Shown: positions 28,859 to 40,011 of the stretch, in pieces
Layout of the letters: the number at the start of each line of letters is the position of its first letter
Numbering within the stretch: position 1 is the first letter of the stretch
Assembly: GCA_030374765.1 (NCBI GenBank)
Contig: JARGXX010000095.1
Span: 2,480,001 to 2,544,000, forward strand
Reading direction: 5' to 3'
DNA: 64,000 nt
DNA from: Agarophyton chilense
Lineage: Eukaryota > Rhodophyta > Florideophyceae > Gracilariales > Gracilariaceae
The notes under the pieces: generated by a model
Database searches by the model: none
Told to the model about the DNA's origin: nothing
The model's input: the letters and a program-made list of their open reading frames with translations, nothing else
Program-made: the position numbers and the translations under genes

Positions 28859-29813
28859 TGTAGGTTTTGACACCTTCGGGTAGCCGATGCATCTTTTTCT
28901 TCGTCTAAGTACGATGATACCCATATGTTGTTGTTACGGTATGGATTGAGTTATGAGCGGCATTCCGCAGAGTTTGTATGTTTCACGTGCGACTTAGCTT
29001 GCAACAGCGCATTTAGTGGATGGCCACGGGTAAGGTAAGTCTACCCTTTGTAGATGGAATTCCATTAGAGCCGAATACCATATACTGTATAGGGACTAAT
29101 TGGCTCACCAAGTTTTATATCTAGATATTAGTTTGTGGCTCTCACCTATGTGCACAGTTCTAAATTGACCTGAGTTGTCATTCATTATGTCTGGGGGCGA
29201 ACGTATGCTGCAGATTTCAGTGGAACGAAGATGGGCCAGGAGACAAGATTCCTGCATGTTCGCGCTGCCGCACTTCCACGACTGGTTTTTACTGCAGACT
29301 CTTGCTTTTACTTTTTTGCCTCCACCGCTCTTCGAGCCCATTTACTTGTGCTCGTGTCTCTGTTTTTGTTGCTTCTAATTGCATGCCTCTTCGTAGTGTC
29401 CGTTACTCAGGGCGTAACTGACAGTTTCATATTAACCCCGTGTAGTAATGGTAATGCTCTTCAATAAAGAAAATGCTCAATTCTATATGACATGTCACAA
29501 AAGTGCATATGGTACCGAGGTAAGCGCAAACTCATAAGTCAAGGAGTAAACAACTGGTTTACAACTGTCTTGTTCCTCGTTAAGGGTTCCTTAACCGGAG
29601 ATCCAGACAAGCTAGGCCAAGTAGTTGTCCGTACAATAACGACCGCAGTCAAATCAACCACCCTCAGTAGCGAGTAGGGCTTTACAGCCCCCATATTCTC
29701 GCTTGCTAGTGCTGTAGCTCTATCCCTTTCTTTTCCCTTTTCCACAAGCACTCCCATCGGCAGTCCGAATGCTGTCACAGGTGTCTGTTCTCTCCGTTAG
29801 ACCGTTTACTACA
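28859..29813 (+). repeat. 3' LTR of element A, enlarged by an insertion
   Basis: Begins TGTAGGTTTTGACACC and ends TTACTACA. It is collinear with the 5' LTR of the element but about 345 bp longer, because of an insertion near 29165-29512. Outside this insertion the two LTRs differ by many substitutions, which marks the element as old. Confidence 0.8.
29165..29512 (+). mobile_element. unidentified ~345-bp insertion in the element A 3' LTR
   Basis: The 5' LTR passes directly from CACCTCTGTGTACAGTAC to the ACTGAGGTG region, whereas the 3' LTR has about 345 extra bases between the corresponding points. The insert has one plus-strand frame of 67 codons with a hydrophobic, Cys/Phe-rich end, and ends near an AATAAA at 29464. 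I see no terminal inverted repeats. It could be a short retroposon or a captured transcript fragment. Confidence 0.5.
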
Positions 29814-29818
29814 ATTTG

Positions 29819-30620
29819 TCAAACCAAACAGCATACGTTTGGAACGATGGAGTCTCGAATGAAAGACAAAAGAAGTCTTTTACTGGGCCTCTTTTATGAC
29901 TGGAACTTTCCAGTATCTCCAACCATCTTCCAAAGCCAAAAATAGAAAGAAATGCCGATGGAATCAATGTAATTATGAATGCTTATAATTGTACACACGA
30001 ATCTAACGGTTACGTTGTTCAAGAGACTGTAGTCAACACAGCAACTTCCGGACCCATTTGGTTTCGGAGCCGGTAATAATGGAGATTCCATCGGCGACGG
30101 AGCAGGTTCGGTCACTCCAGCTCATAGAATTTTGTCCACCTGGAACTGTTTCTCCTTATAAACTTTGAAGCCTGGCCAGTGATGGTGTTGAGCAGCCGGT
30201 TAATCGTTCGGCAACAACTCTTTGCGATTTCTCGTTGTAGTAATCTCAGCAATGGAGCTACTCTATATTAGTGTACACTCTCGCAGCATGTGAAAGAAAC
30301 TTTAACGGTGCGATTCTGGTACAAGACAGAGGTCCAGCTCCTCGAGTCATTTGAGGGCGGCCATCCGGTCATAGATCATTGGATCCGAGTCTTTCTCTGC
30401 GTTGACAAGTTACCTATCTAGATTGAAATGTGATTGAGTGACCGCATCTTCCCCGCGATCAGATTGAACGAGGTTGATTACATCAGCCGCGGTCATTCTG
30501 GTAGGGAATATGGCGTTTAGGTGAATCATCAACGACCAAATAACTTCGATTTTCACGGGTGATTTCGTTGTGACGCTTAGATTGGACACCAAAAAGGCTA
30601 GAGGTCAGTCCAGCTAAATG
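29819..30620 (-). pseudogene. Element D pol remnant: reverse transcriptase 5' part
   Basis: Minus-strand frames show the pre-RT segment at about 30410-30590 (MVSNLSVTTKSPVKIEV, TAADVINLV), then RT fingers and palm (SPMESPLLPAPKPNGSG, CCVDYSLLNNVTV), and after a frameshift YWKVPVIKEAQ-stop-KTSFVFHSRL followed by FGLTN at the junction with element A. The next residues expected after FGLTN are found at 18140 on the far side of element A, in frame. It is inactive. Confidence 0.75.
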
Positions 30621-31473
30621 TGAGCATCGCCACTCGCTACGGCGAGTTTGTTTTTGTCCTATAATGATGAGAGGGATTGAATAACCCGAAATACGTGTTC
30701 ACAGGAGTGGACACGCACCCGGAACTGGGACTGAGGTGAAAATTGTATCGATGCGGCCACGCAGAGCCTACTAGATTTTCTCGAAGCAGAAGGGGCCTCT
30801 TGCGCCACATGTAAAGGTATGAGCTTCTTCAAGACACGCCTAGACCGACGATGTGAGAATGAATCCGACGAACCAACTTCCGTTCTGCAGGCAGTAAATC
30901 GGGCCTTACAGCATCAACAAATCTATCACAACAATTCAATCCCCGTATTCTGGGTACAGAAAGTTTCTAGCATACGAATAAATCTTCTTAACCCTGAAGG
31001 AACCCAGTCGGACGACAAGGCCGATATTACCCAGCGTTGAGGACGGGTTGTTCTTCGTGTTTGCGACGTCGGGTACTACGCCAAGTCGAATCTGAGACCC
31101 CATAAAGGAAGGAAAATGCTATTCTACGATGATGTTCGGCCCAGCAACTGTATCCAAAATGGTGGGAACTCGCACCATAAATTGGGTAGATAAGCCAAGA
31201 TCAGCATATACCTTGTATTTACGCTGGGTCATCATCATGACTTTATCGGGAATTTGTTTTTCAACTCCATATTCTACGGTCAACGCAGAACACCTTAGTG
31301 TTCCGAGTCCACTTCTAGGACGGGGTGTTTCCTTAAAGCGATTCTGACCGGGAAGCGAAGCAGGGACGCTTCGGGCGTCGAAGGCCTCACTGTCGGGAAC
31401 GCCTGTTCCAAAGGAAAGACTCCCGTATTAAGATTTCTTCGGATTGTACCCCCTGAAGTGCGGCGTGAGATTC

Positions 31474-33430
31474 CTAAACCACCGGCAAACGGGTGCCAAC
31501 GGCATTGTTCATATGAGTAGGATGGGGGTCAGTGGTTGTGTGAACCGGGTTAAGCAACGCATTCCACGGGTTCATATATGAGATATTCGGCGAAACGTCC
31601 GTTTCCGCTCGGTAATACGATGCCATGAAGAAGATCTGCTTCTCTTTGGGGGTCAATGTCTCATAATTACCGATCCATCGGGCGAATTCTCTCCATATGA
31701 GAATACAATCCCAGGAAATATAACATATATGGCATATGAGTCCGGGACGTGGGGGCGCAAAACCGGAACGAGCATCGCTGAACTTTACCCCAAAGCGGGT
31801 GTCCCTCCATTTTGGTTGACTCTCTCGAGTACTAGAGTTCCGAAAGGGAATACGGGGCCTTTACACATAGGGTGGAGCTGCATAAAGCAGAGGCTGTTCC
31901 CTAGCCGTGTTGTAGGGAACATCAGTGGTGGACGGGAGTTCTGTTGTCGGAACAGACATGATATCGCTGCAAGCGAATTGGAAGTTGCCGAAATTCTTTT
32001 AGGGGTGCCCACTCGCGACCTGCGGTAAGGATAACGAATCCGGCTGCATCATCAATAACGTTTCGGAACGGGACTTCTGCCCAAGGATAAGAATTTGGAG
32101 GTTATCGCCTTTTCATTGCGCGGTTGGTACTTCTTCCAAATTTGTGGTTCTTTCTCGATCTTCTTGATATCGGGCCACCAGATTCCGGATGGCGGTATTC
32201 AATTAATCGATGTTAATAGGGGCGTGCTCGCCAGCGCAGTAAACTTTACCGAAACTGTAGAAAGCTTTCCATATGCGTACCAAGAACTCCGTTTCTGTTC
32301 CTACAGGGTTTTTGTGGGGGTTACGAAGAGCGGAAATAGCCGAATAGATCGCTTGATTGGTGAAAGAGGTCCTCGAGAGGTATTGAATGGCTTCGGGCCG
32401 GCATGAAACATCTCTTAATTGGAGCCTCAGGATGAATCTCTTGTAGAGTTGTACTGATCCACAGCAAGAACACGTAGAAACAGCGCTTACGAAATATAAA
32501 CCCCGACCCCCATTAATACCAAGTATGCCCGCCTTCGCAACAAAGCGAGAAAAAAATTCCAACATCAACCTGGGGTCATCTTCAGAAAAATAATGGTTCT
32601 GGAAGGAAAGCTGCATACGCTCTATGCATTTCTTTACCTTACCCGTGCCGAGGAGTGTACGATCCAATGAAGAGTCCTCCGGCCGATGATAGCGGTAGGG
32701 GGTACCAGTTTTTCGTACAGGGGGTTAGTGCAATTTACTTCCTTCAAACCAGTGTGCTTTCTTCTCCAAGTACAGGTACAAACTACATTTTGGCTGGCCA
32801 ACCACCGTTTAGAGCGAGACGAGGGGCTTCGATAACCTTCTTCAGATCTGAAATCTGATGAACTCGACCCATTGAAATAGTAAGAGTTTTAAGACCGATG
32901 AGGATCCGAGGAATCGAAATCGTAGTTGTCTTGTATCTCACGCTTTCGGTTAATTACATCCTTTTCCCTGCACTTCGTGTTTTGCGAGAGAGCAATAGGC
33001 TCCTCTGGGACATTATCTTACATCAAGATGGCTTGCTCTAGCGTCTGAAAGCGGGAACCGAAACGATCGAATCGGCCTTGAACGTGCTTTACACAAATGG
33101 AAAGACAACCGAAACATTATAATTCTATGTTGACATCCGCCCATAAAAGACGAAGGTCTTCGAACAAATTGTCCATAGGAGAGGTATTGAATCTGACAAG
33201 CATGACTTCAAATTCCTCAACAAGGGCAGTATGAGCTTCACGCATCTCAGCGATCTGCTTTCGCAGGTCCGCATAATAATCAATATGAGAATCTTCTTCC
33301 TTAGGTGTAGCGGATTCTGCAAATACGTGCGTCTCGGCAGCAGGATCCGGCTCGTCGCCAAAAATCTGTCCTTCATTCGACGCCTTCGGCGCTGAGTTTC
33401 GACTTTTCGAAGAGCCCTGACCCTTAACTT
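31474..33430 (-). pseudogene. Element D gag remnant
   Basis: Read leftwards. A coiled-coil-like region at about 33140-33260 (LRKQIAEMREAHTALVEEF, then SPMDNLFEDLRLLW) matches the coiled coil of element B gag in position and style. A capsid-like region at 32203-32667 has RLMLEFFSRFVAKAG, PEAIQYLSRTSF and SAISALRN; B has VIEFLTPFVAEAD, PEAVQYLLRSYA and AILDLRD. A degraded knuckle region at about 31680-31860 keeps C-x2-C in GLICHICY and is followed by NYETLTPKEKQIFFMASYY, equivalent to NYEALSEEEKSRVPAGMYW in B. Frameshifts separate the blocks. Confidence 0.7.
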
Positions 33431-33715
33431 GGGTTTATATTTAACCTAAGGTGAGAGGCGAGTGGTGTGTCTCTTTAAATAACAGACACCTATGACGGGG
33501 GTCACTTCGGGGCCGGAACGATTCCGCAATGGGGCGATGTTGCCATCCGACGGCCCTCATGGCATCTTAAAACAATTACAACCCTATCTGGGTAAAATAG
33601 AAACTTCCACGAAGGCCTTACAATCCACGAACTCGGGAACGAGTTTCAAAAGAGAACTGACACAAAAATGTGGAGACCACCTGATACATCAAAAACCAAA
33701 TACGGGTTTATCTCC

Positions 33716-33733
33716 TTCTAAGTCCGAAGACCA
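33716..33733 (-). other. primer binding site of element D
   Basis: TGGTCTTCGGACTTAGAA on the minus strand differs in only two positions from the site after the 5' LTR of element B (TGGTCTCCCGACTTAGAA). It lies upstream of the D gag in the right orientation. This fixes the 5' LTR boundary of D at about 33735. Confidence 0.65.
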
Positions 33734-33735
33734 CT

Positions 33736-35090
33736 TTTGGTGCAAGCTCCGCAGACCAAGGGACACTAATACGTTCGGTATCTTCCCATTTTGGAGATTA
33801 GCACAGTAACGGAGCCTCTCAGAGAATGAACGATGAAGTCGGGGTGTAAGCCTGAAGCAAACCGACACGACAAGCAGGAAGAGTAGAGTGGAAGAAGTTA
33901 GTCCAATGGTATTTGTGAAAAGAATATAATCAGCCACGAGAGTCGGGAATCCGGAAATGAATGTCCCCCAGTGGGGTGAACGGGGCGTAGGGCACGGAAT
34001 CCCATAGGAAAGGAAATAGAACAACTTTTCAGAAGGGAGAGAGTACAACACTAATAAATAACAGACGCCAACGGCAGTACTTCTTTTTATGACCACGCGG
34101 GGAGGGTAAGTCTACCGTAGATGACACAGCACAACTTCGGAAGAGAGTCGTAGAACGCGAAGGCAAAGAAAATTCAGAGCTGGTTGGGAAGTTTTACTTA
34201 GTGGTAAGGCGAGATCGCCGAACCACTCTGTAGTGTAGTTTATTGTAGTAAACTCTTTATCTCGATAGAAATAAAGAAAAAAAGGAAAAGTATTAACCAA
34301 CCAGTAGTTTTGGGCGTGCACGTATACAACTTGTGTGCAGGACCAAGCTGTAGGGCAATGATGCTCGAGCATAGGGGCCAGATTGATAACAACGTGCAAG
34401 GGGTAAAAATTCCTTAGTCGCATGAAACCACCTTCACGAAGGCTGCACCTCACCAAAGCCCGATAAAGAGCAGATGGGTAATCGAGTACTGTCGAGAACA
34501 CTGCTCGATAACTTGCTTTTCATGCAATACAAAATCAACGAGATCAGTTCTACTTCTAGACATAGTCCTTAATTTGGTACTACGCTGCAATAAATGAATA
34601 CCAATTTGATTTTACTCTGTCAATTATATTTTCACCTTCCATTCACCCAAACTTTTCCGATATTCGAGATTTGTTGCGTCCTATACCCTTCCAATTCGCT
34701 GACGTGTATTTAAAAGCGTTTCTCCGAAATAGTCGCCGGACGAAGTCGTCGCGCTCACAGAAAAAGATAGCACAACACTTGGCAAACAAATACTAGTTAA
34801 AAACTTGCGTTCAACACAAACAGCTATCGGGTGTACGTTCAACGGCGCTTGTGTCAATGACAAACAAGGCGTACGTTGCAAAGGGTAGCACGGACGTTGA
34901 AGCAGATAATAGACATGGCTATAGTATTCCTTTGATGGGAAATAGACTTCGGTTTTTCAATAAAGTGCGATCTATCAGGAGAAGCCTCATTATCAACATG
35001 AACTATTCATGTCACAACCAACAGGGTTTACAAAACCCCCTAGCAAAACTCAAATGCTCTAAAGGGCATATAGATAGCGTCTGTGTGGTA
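33736..35090. other. presumed element D 5' LTR and flank
   Basis: By position, the first several hundred bases should be the 5' LTR of element D, but no second copy is available for comparison. A minus-strand frame of 129 codons (34112-34501) shows no domain. A short stretch at about 34092-34125 (CACG..GGGAGGGTAAGTCTACC.TAGA) resembles part of the element A LTR on the plus strand and may be a scrap of another LTR. Confidence 0.3.
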
Positions 35091-35094
35091 GATA

Positions 35095-35400
35095 TTTTCA
35101 TAAATGGCGTATAAAATGACATTTCTATGACATTCCGAAAATGATAGAAAAATGAAATGGCGCATTCATTCTAAATAATTGTGTATGAAGTACATATTCA
35201 TAACTTCTGCGCCATTAAAAAAGTCAAGAATGGTTTATGATTGGCGTTCTGATTCGTCATTTTTTAATGGCGCACATTTTGCGCCTAAATTATGAATTAA
35301 GAATTGTTCATTTGTGTAACTAATAATCGCCATTTGCAAGAAGGTAAAATGGCGCATAAGTTAGTAAACATGTGCAGTTTACAAAATGGCGCAAATAAGA
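35095..35400 (+). repeat. array of AAATGGCG motifs, left side (possible subterminal repeats of a DNA transposon)
   Basis: At least seven copies of (A)AATGGCG(C/T) or its complement occur within 300 bp, mainly in forward orientation (near 35103, 35155, 35264, 35347, 35384) with some reversed (near 35208, 35329). The region is AT-rich. A matching array in mainly reversed orientation lies at 53.75-53.98 kb. Such arrays are typical of the ends of CACTA-like transposons, where they bind transposase proteins. Confidence 0.5.
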
Positions 35401-38400
35401 ATGGATCTTAAACAGAGAGAGTTAAATCATATTTGTTTATATTTTGTGTAATATATTCTTATATTTTGCGAATCGTAAAATAATATTTGTTTTGTAATGA
35501 AAATGGTGTATAATATTGATATGTTAAATATGACAGACTTGTATATTAGTTGATCCCTTTTTGTTTCTTAGTTTGTAAAGGGCCTGAAATAGTTTTCTAC
35601 GGTATAGCTCACAGAAAACGTGTTTAGAATCAATTGCAAGGGATAAAATGTTTATACTGTGGTGTTTAGTCTATATTTTTCATTGTGACAAAACAGCACA
35701 GGAAAAACTTTGAATCTTTGGACTACGTAATTATGCTTATCGTACTTCGTAGGAGTGCAGCATCGTCAGTAAATCTTCATCGTTTGGTTTGATATGAAAT
35801 TTAGCAGACCATCTTGAAGATAGGTACAAAGATCTGCATTACGAAGAATATTTTGGAATTTTGAACAATGCTGCTGGAAAGGAGAAGTCCAGGAATCTTA
35901 TTGGGAAGAAACCTGGCGTACAACTTCCGGCAATGTTAACATTTCTTCTTAGGAGCCAACAAAAATTTATGGATACATTGTAGAGTTGTCTGAATTTTTC
36001 TCCTGCGCGTGCTGGAAGAAAATATCCCACCAACTCTTTAAATTGAAGGAGGAGAAGGAAAAGGGTCTTGATTTCAAATTTGGCGAGTATTTTGCAGATG
36101 GGAATGATTGCTGTGAAGCGGAGAAGACAATATCAAATTTGATGATTATGGCGAGATTGGTCAAAAGACTGTGTGTTCTTCAATATTTCATAAGGTTCAG
36201 TTTAGAGAGAACACAGCAACGAATTACTTTGAACATCGGGTGAGTTCGTGGAGCAGAGGTACTGGCATGTTTGCAAAGGATTTCGAGAGGATCAAAAAGC
36301 GTTACTTCTGGGCGATCTAAGACACAAAAACTGGAAAGAAGGGGAGACATATGAGCTCCGAAGAAGAGGAATGACTGGCGTGAGGGCTGATTCTGTGTAA
36401 AGACCGAACGAACAGGTAAAAGGAAGCCAATGTGTTGACATGGAAGGGGCTTCTTTGTGCTAGCGGTTGACTTGTGTTAAAATCGCTATCCTTCAAGTTT
36501 AGAACTTAAACGTACATTTTTTGACTGATTCCGGCACTCTATTATTCATCTTTGCATTTTTTTAATCGTTTAATGCATAGCACACTGCATCTTGTTCAAT
36601 GTCGGAGGAAATTGGTATGGCGCACCGTTGTTGCTGTAGAGAAAATTAGTAGTTCTTCGAACCATTTCGCTGTCTCCAGTGTAGCATACTGCACCAGCCC
36701 GATTGCGCCTTGACGGAGCTCTCAATGAGTCTTGCACACCGGGCAACACTTGCGACACTAGTTTGTTTAACGCAAGAATCACGTCTAAGTCGTTAAAGTC
36801 AGTTGTGTCCGTGAAGGTGCAAATAAAATCTTGTAATGGTCACAGCTTCCATCAAAAACTACCACTTTCTCCTAAACGAGCAATAGATTTTTGCCTCCGA
36901 TGCCTTCTTCGTTTGAGATCTGCAGCGCGAGCATTCACCAAGCGAACATAAGAGCGCCTTGAACACTATTTGGAATACCGACTAGTCCTGCAGGAGTTTG
37001 GGCCGGTTTTCTAACATTGGATGCTTTTCCCCTGCTCCTTGACTTCTGCATCATGGTTGAATTTTTAGAAATCTTTTTTTCTTCATTCTTAGAAACTGGA
37101 GCTACCCCATGTCAAGCATCGTGATATTCCCAGATGCAGGCACAAAATGAAGGGTTGCGTTCTGCTTAGGGCTTAATTTTGTGCAGTGTAGTAATGTGCG
37201 CGATGAATAATCGTGATGCGGAGCCCGGCTCGTTCCGTGAGGCCTGGTTGAAGGGTATGGAGCAGGAGCGGTATTGATCGGCAATGTTTCTTCAAATAGA
37301 CCGGAGGGAAAATGTGACCACATGAGGCGCTGAGATACGAAGGTAACGATTGCGTTTGAGGGGTCTGAGATGTAGATCGTAGTAAAATATTTGGGGAAAA
37401 AGCCCATCGAGACAAATGACAGCGGAGACAGATGAAGGGCACACCTTATCGAAATCGTCTAGAACAGAAATACTAACGGAGTGCGCCACAGATGCCATAA
37501 AAATATGGAAGGGAATGCGCAAGATTTGGGTTAGAGCGAATGACGGAAAGTATTGTGGTCGTAAAAGAAAACTTTCTTAAGAAATTAACCACTCGAAATA
37601 GAGCTCCCGGATTGTCTTTGTAGTACGTTGCGCAAATCCCTGTAGAGTTCTTGAGCTTTTGAGCAGAAATACCGGCTCTGAGCTTCCGCCTTGACAAGTC
37701 TGCTCCGTGAGGTGGTCCGGCAGCCTCGGTGATGGATCGAAAGCGTCGGATCAGAAAAAAGGAGTATTTATTGGTAAACTAGCCTTTTCGTAAGCGACGC
37801 GTTGGTGCAACCTTCATTAGTTGATATTGTGTTCCGAAATGCGTGGCAAACGTTCACTACCGTGTGCCGCTCAAATCTAAAACACAAAACAGAACAATCG
37901 GCCTTGGAGATACCCACACGACTTCAGTAGACAAAAGTCCCTTGTATGAAATTCCCTGAATTGCAGAAAATTCTGTAAGACGCATGAGAAAACACAAAAG
38001 TAAGGTTGCTGCTTCTCAAAGACTGAAGCATTGTCTTAAATGAGTTTCATAAATCTACTAGCATCTTTAGCTAGCGTACCAGACTAATGAACTTGATCTG
38101 AACGTGATTCGTTTCACTCCTTCCGACCACATCAAAACTTTTCAGGGCTTTCAAGGCTTTTAGGGCTGTCATGGCTTTCAATAGTATAAGTATCGTTTTG
38201 AAGTAGTTTCTTAATTTTTTAAGGGACAATCGGTCTCATCCGGACAAGTCAGAATCTTGAGGATGTCATGATTTGAAAAGAATTTTTCCCTGTCCACGGC
38301 AACCCAAGATACGCAAAACTAGACGAAAAAGAGAGGTGTATGCATTCTGCTCAATATAGAAGGAGGAGAGCTTTCCATTTAGCGGAGGAGGGCTCTCGAG

Positions 38401-39129
38401 AAAGGAAGTATGACATCCGTTTAATCGAATAGAAGATTCATGCCGAGCGGTTCTCCGGAGACCTCAACCACTGATCACGACTGCCGAAAAGGCAAGAGGA
38501 CAAACGAAGGATAAACTATTTCGCTCTCGACAAAACACATGCGTGTGATAACAGAGACAAAATTCTAATCCATTGTCAAAAACAAGCAAGTCTTGGTACG
38601 GAGCTTGAGGTACTTATCACTCACTAATAGCGCTCGTAACAGAAAACAGATGAAGGCGCTGGGGATGACATCGGCATTGACGGAAAGAAAAATAATTTAG
38701 TTGATGGGCTCATACAATGCCAAGACATCAACACATAAATCTCCTTCAATAGTGACCTGTGTATCATAAAATGGGCACATTCAGAGAATTTGAAATATTT
38801 TTCTTCCAAACCACTCTATACTACTTTGTAGGGAAGTGATCAAGCCGCGGCGATCCTAGAGTCAAACCATGCCTCTCAGCCTTTTAACAAAAGACAATTG
38901 TTTGGCTGATCGCAATTCTTGCGGAGACTCCTTCTTTGCGGATTTATGATTGAGCTGCATGTCACCGAGAGCGAAAACGTGTTACAAGAACTAGTGTTTT
39001 CTTGATGATTCACTCTTAGTGTTGATTAAATAGCGCAGATTCAAAGATTAGTGTTGTGAGTAGGAAGCACATTTTTAATGATTCAAGCTCAGTAAGATAG
39101 TCCTTGGTTTCTGTTGGAGTGAGAGACAT
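35400..39129. other. transposon-derived or intergenic region, no intact gene
   Basis: No intact gene. Coding-like remnants occur on the plus strand at 35770-36243: DHLEDRYKDLHYEEYFG and GKKPGVQLPAMLTFLLRSQQ, then after a frameshift an 85-codon open segment rich in Lys/Glu. On the minus strand short frames lie at 36570-36782 and 37102-37697. I recognise no family. If the flanking AAATGGCG arrays mark a DNA transposon, this is its left internal part, interrupted by element B at 39130. Confidence 0.35.
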
Positions 39130-39796
39130 TGTAGTATTCTACTATGTCGGGGAATCCGATGGGTTGGTTTTTCGCGAAGTTGCGGCTGGAACTCATAAGT
39201 GAGTGATGTCATCAAACTTGTGATATGAAACGGCAAACCGCGTAGGATGCCAGGAGGCAGGGTACAGTGTTGGGACACGTGGTATCACGAGTGAAGTGGC
39301 TTGCAACGGCGCATGTAGTGGCGATCCACGTGGCTGGTTTTACTACCCTTTGTAGCTAGACGTCCATTAGGGACCGTACCCATACAGTGGTTTGGCTAAG
39401 TGGCTGACCACTGGGTATTAATTATATATTTATTTGGGCACTCGCCCTGGCACACAGTATATAGTGCACCAGAGGTGAGCGCAGACTCCAAGTAAAGGTG
39501 ACAACATGGGCATCATGACTTTTCTGTTCCTCGCTTAGGATTCCTTAACCGGAGATCCGGACGAGCTATAATAGATAGTCAGCCCCCAACCACTTCACGA
39601 GCCGTCTCGTACCTACGTTCCATCAACGTTCTACAGTTGCACTGTTCACCCTCGCTGGCGAGTAGTGGCCTTACACCCCACTTCCAGCTCGCTGGTGTTG
39701 TAGCTCTGCCACCCCTTTTCCTTCGCCGCAAGCGACCCATCGGCAGTCCGAACGCTGTCGCAGGTGTCTGCTCTCTCCGTTGGAGCGGATACTACA
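39130..39796 (+). repeat. 5' LTR of element B
   Basis: A 667-bp LTR beginning TGTAGTATTC and ending CGGATACTACA, with terminal TGTAGTAT/ATACTACA inverted repeats. I count about 22-24 differences from the 3' LTR. It contains a TTAATTATATATTTATTTGG AT-rich stretch near 39420 that could hold the transcription start signals. Confidence 0.9.
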
Positions 39797-39798
39797 AG

Positions 39799-39816
39799 TG
39801 GTCTCCCGACTTAGAA
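39799..39816 (+). other. primer binding site of element B
   Basis: TGGTCTCCCGACTTAGAA begins two bases after the 5' LTR. The TGG start fits pairing with the CCA end of a tRNA. Near-identical sites follow the LTR in elements A, C and D. I could not match it to a specific tRNA. Confidence 0.6.
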
Positions 39817-40011
39817 CCACTGTGGTCAGCTGCACTGAACAATTCGTTCCTGGAACGTGGAATCGATATCGATACTTGGAAGAAGTGGAATCACTACAGT
39901 TATTGTTTATCAAACCCCCTCCGGCAATTGCGGAATTCATAGTGGTTGAACACGTGGTCGAGAAGTCGAAGACACCATTTGGATCGCACCTGGACTCAGG
40001 TTTGGTCTAGG

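Larger units (their letters stand above)
18146..29813 (+). mobile_element. Ty3/gypsy chromovirus element A, full length but decayed
   Basis: Both LTRs begin with TGTAG and end with ACTACA. The element is flanked by a 5-bp target duplication with one mismatch (atatg at 18141-18145, atttg at 29814-29818). It was inserted into the reverse transcriptase of minus-strand element D. Order on the plus strand: LTR, primer binding site, gag with coiled coil, acidic tract and zinc knuckle, protease, reverse transcriptase, RNase H, integrase with GPY/F module, an extra spacer, chromodomain, then the antisense frame on the minus strand, polypurine tract, LTR. All sense frames contain many stops and frameshifts. 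It belongs to the same family as element B but is clearly older. Confidence 0.85.
29814..33735 (-). mobile_element. Ty3/gypsy element D, 5' part
   Basis: Continuation of element D on the other side of element A. From right to left on the minus strand: primer binding site at 33716-33733, gag with coiled coil, capsid and degraded zinc knuckle, a poorly preserved protease zone, and the first half of reverse transcriptase, which ends exactly at the element A target duplication. The 5' LTR must lie right of 33735, but I could not match it to a second copy. Confidence 0.75.

Noticed and set aside
34090-34130. A plus-strand LTR remnant like that of element A
   Set aside because: Only about 35-40 bp are similar and neither side extends, so it could be chance or a minor scrap.
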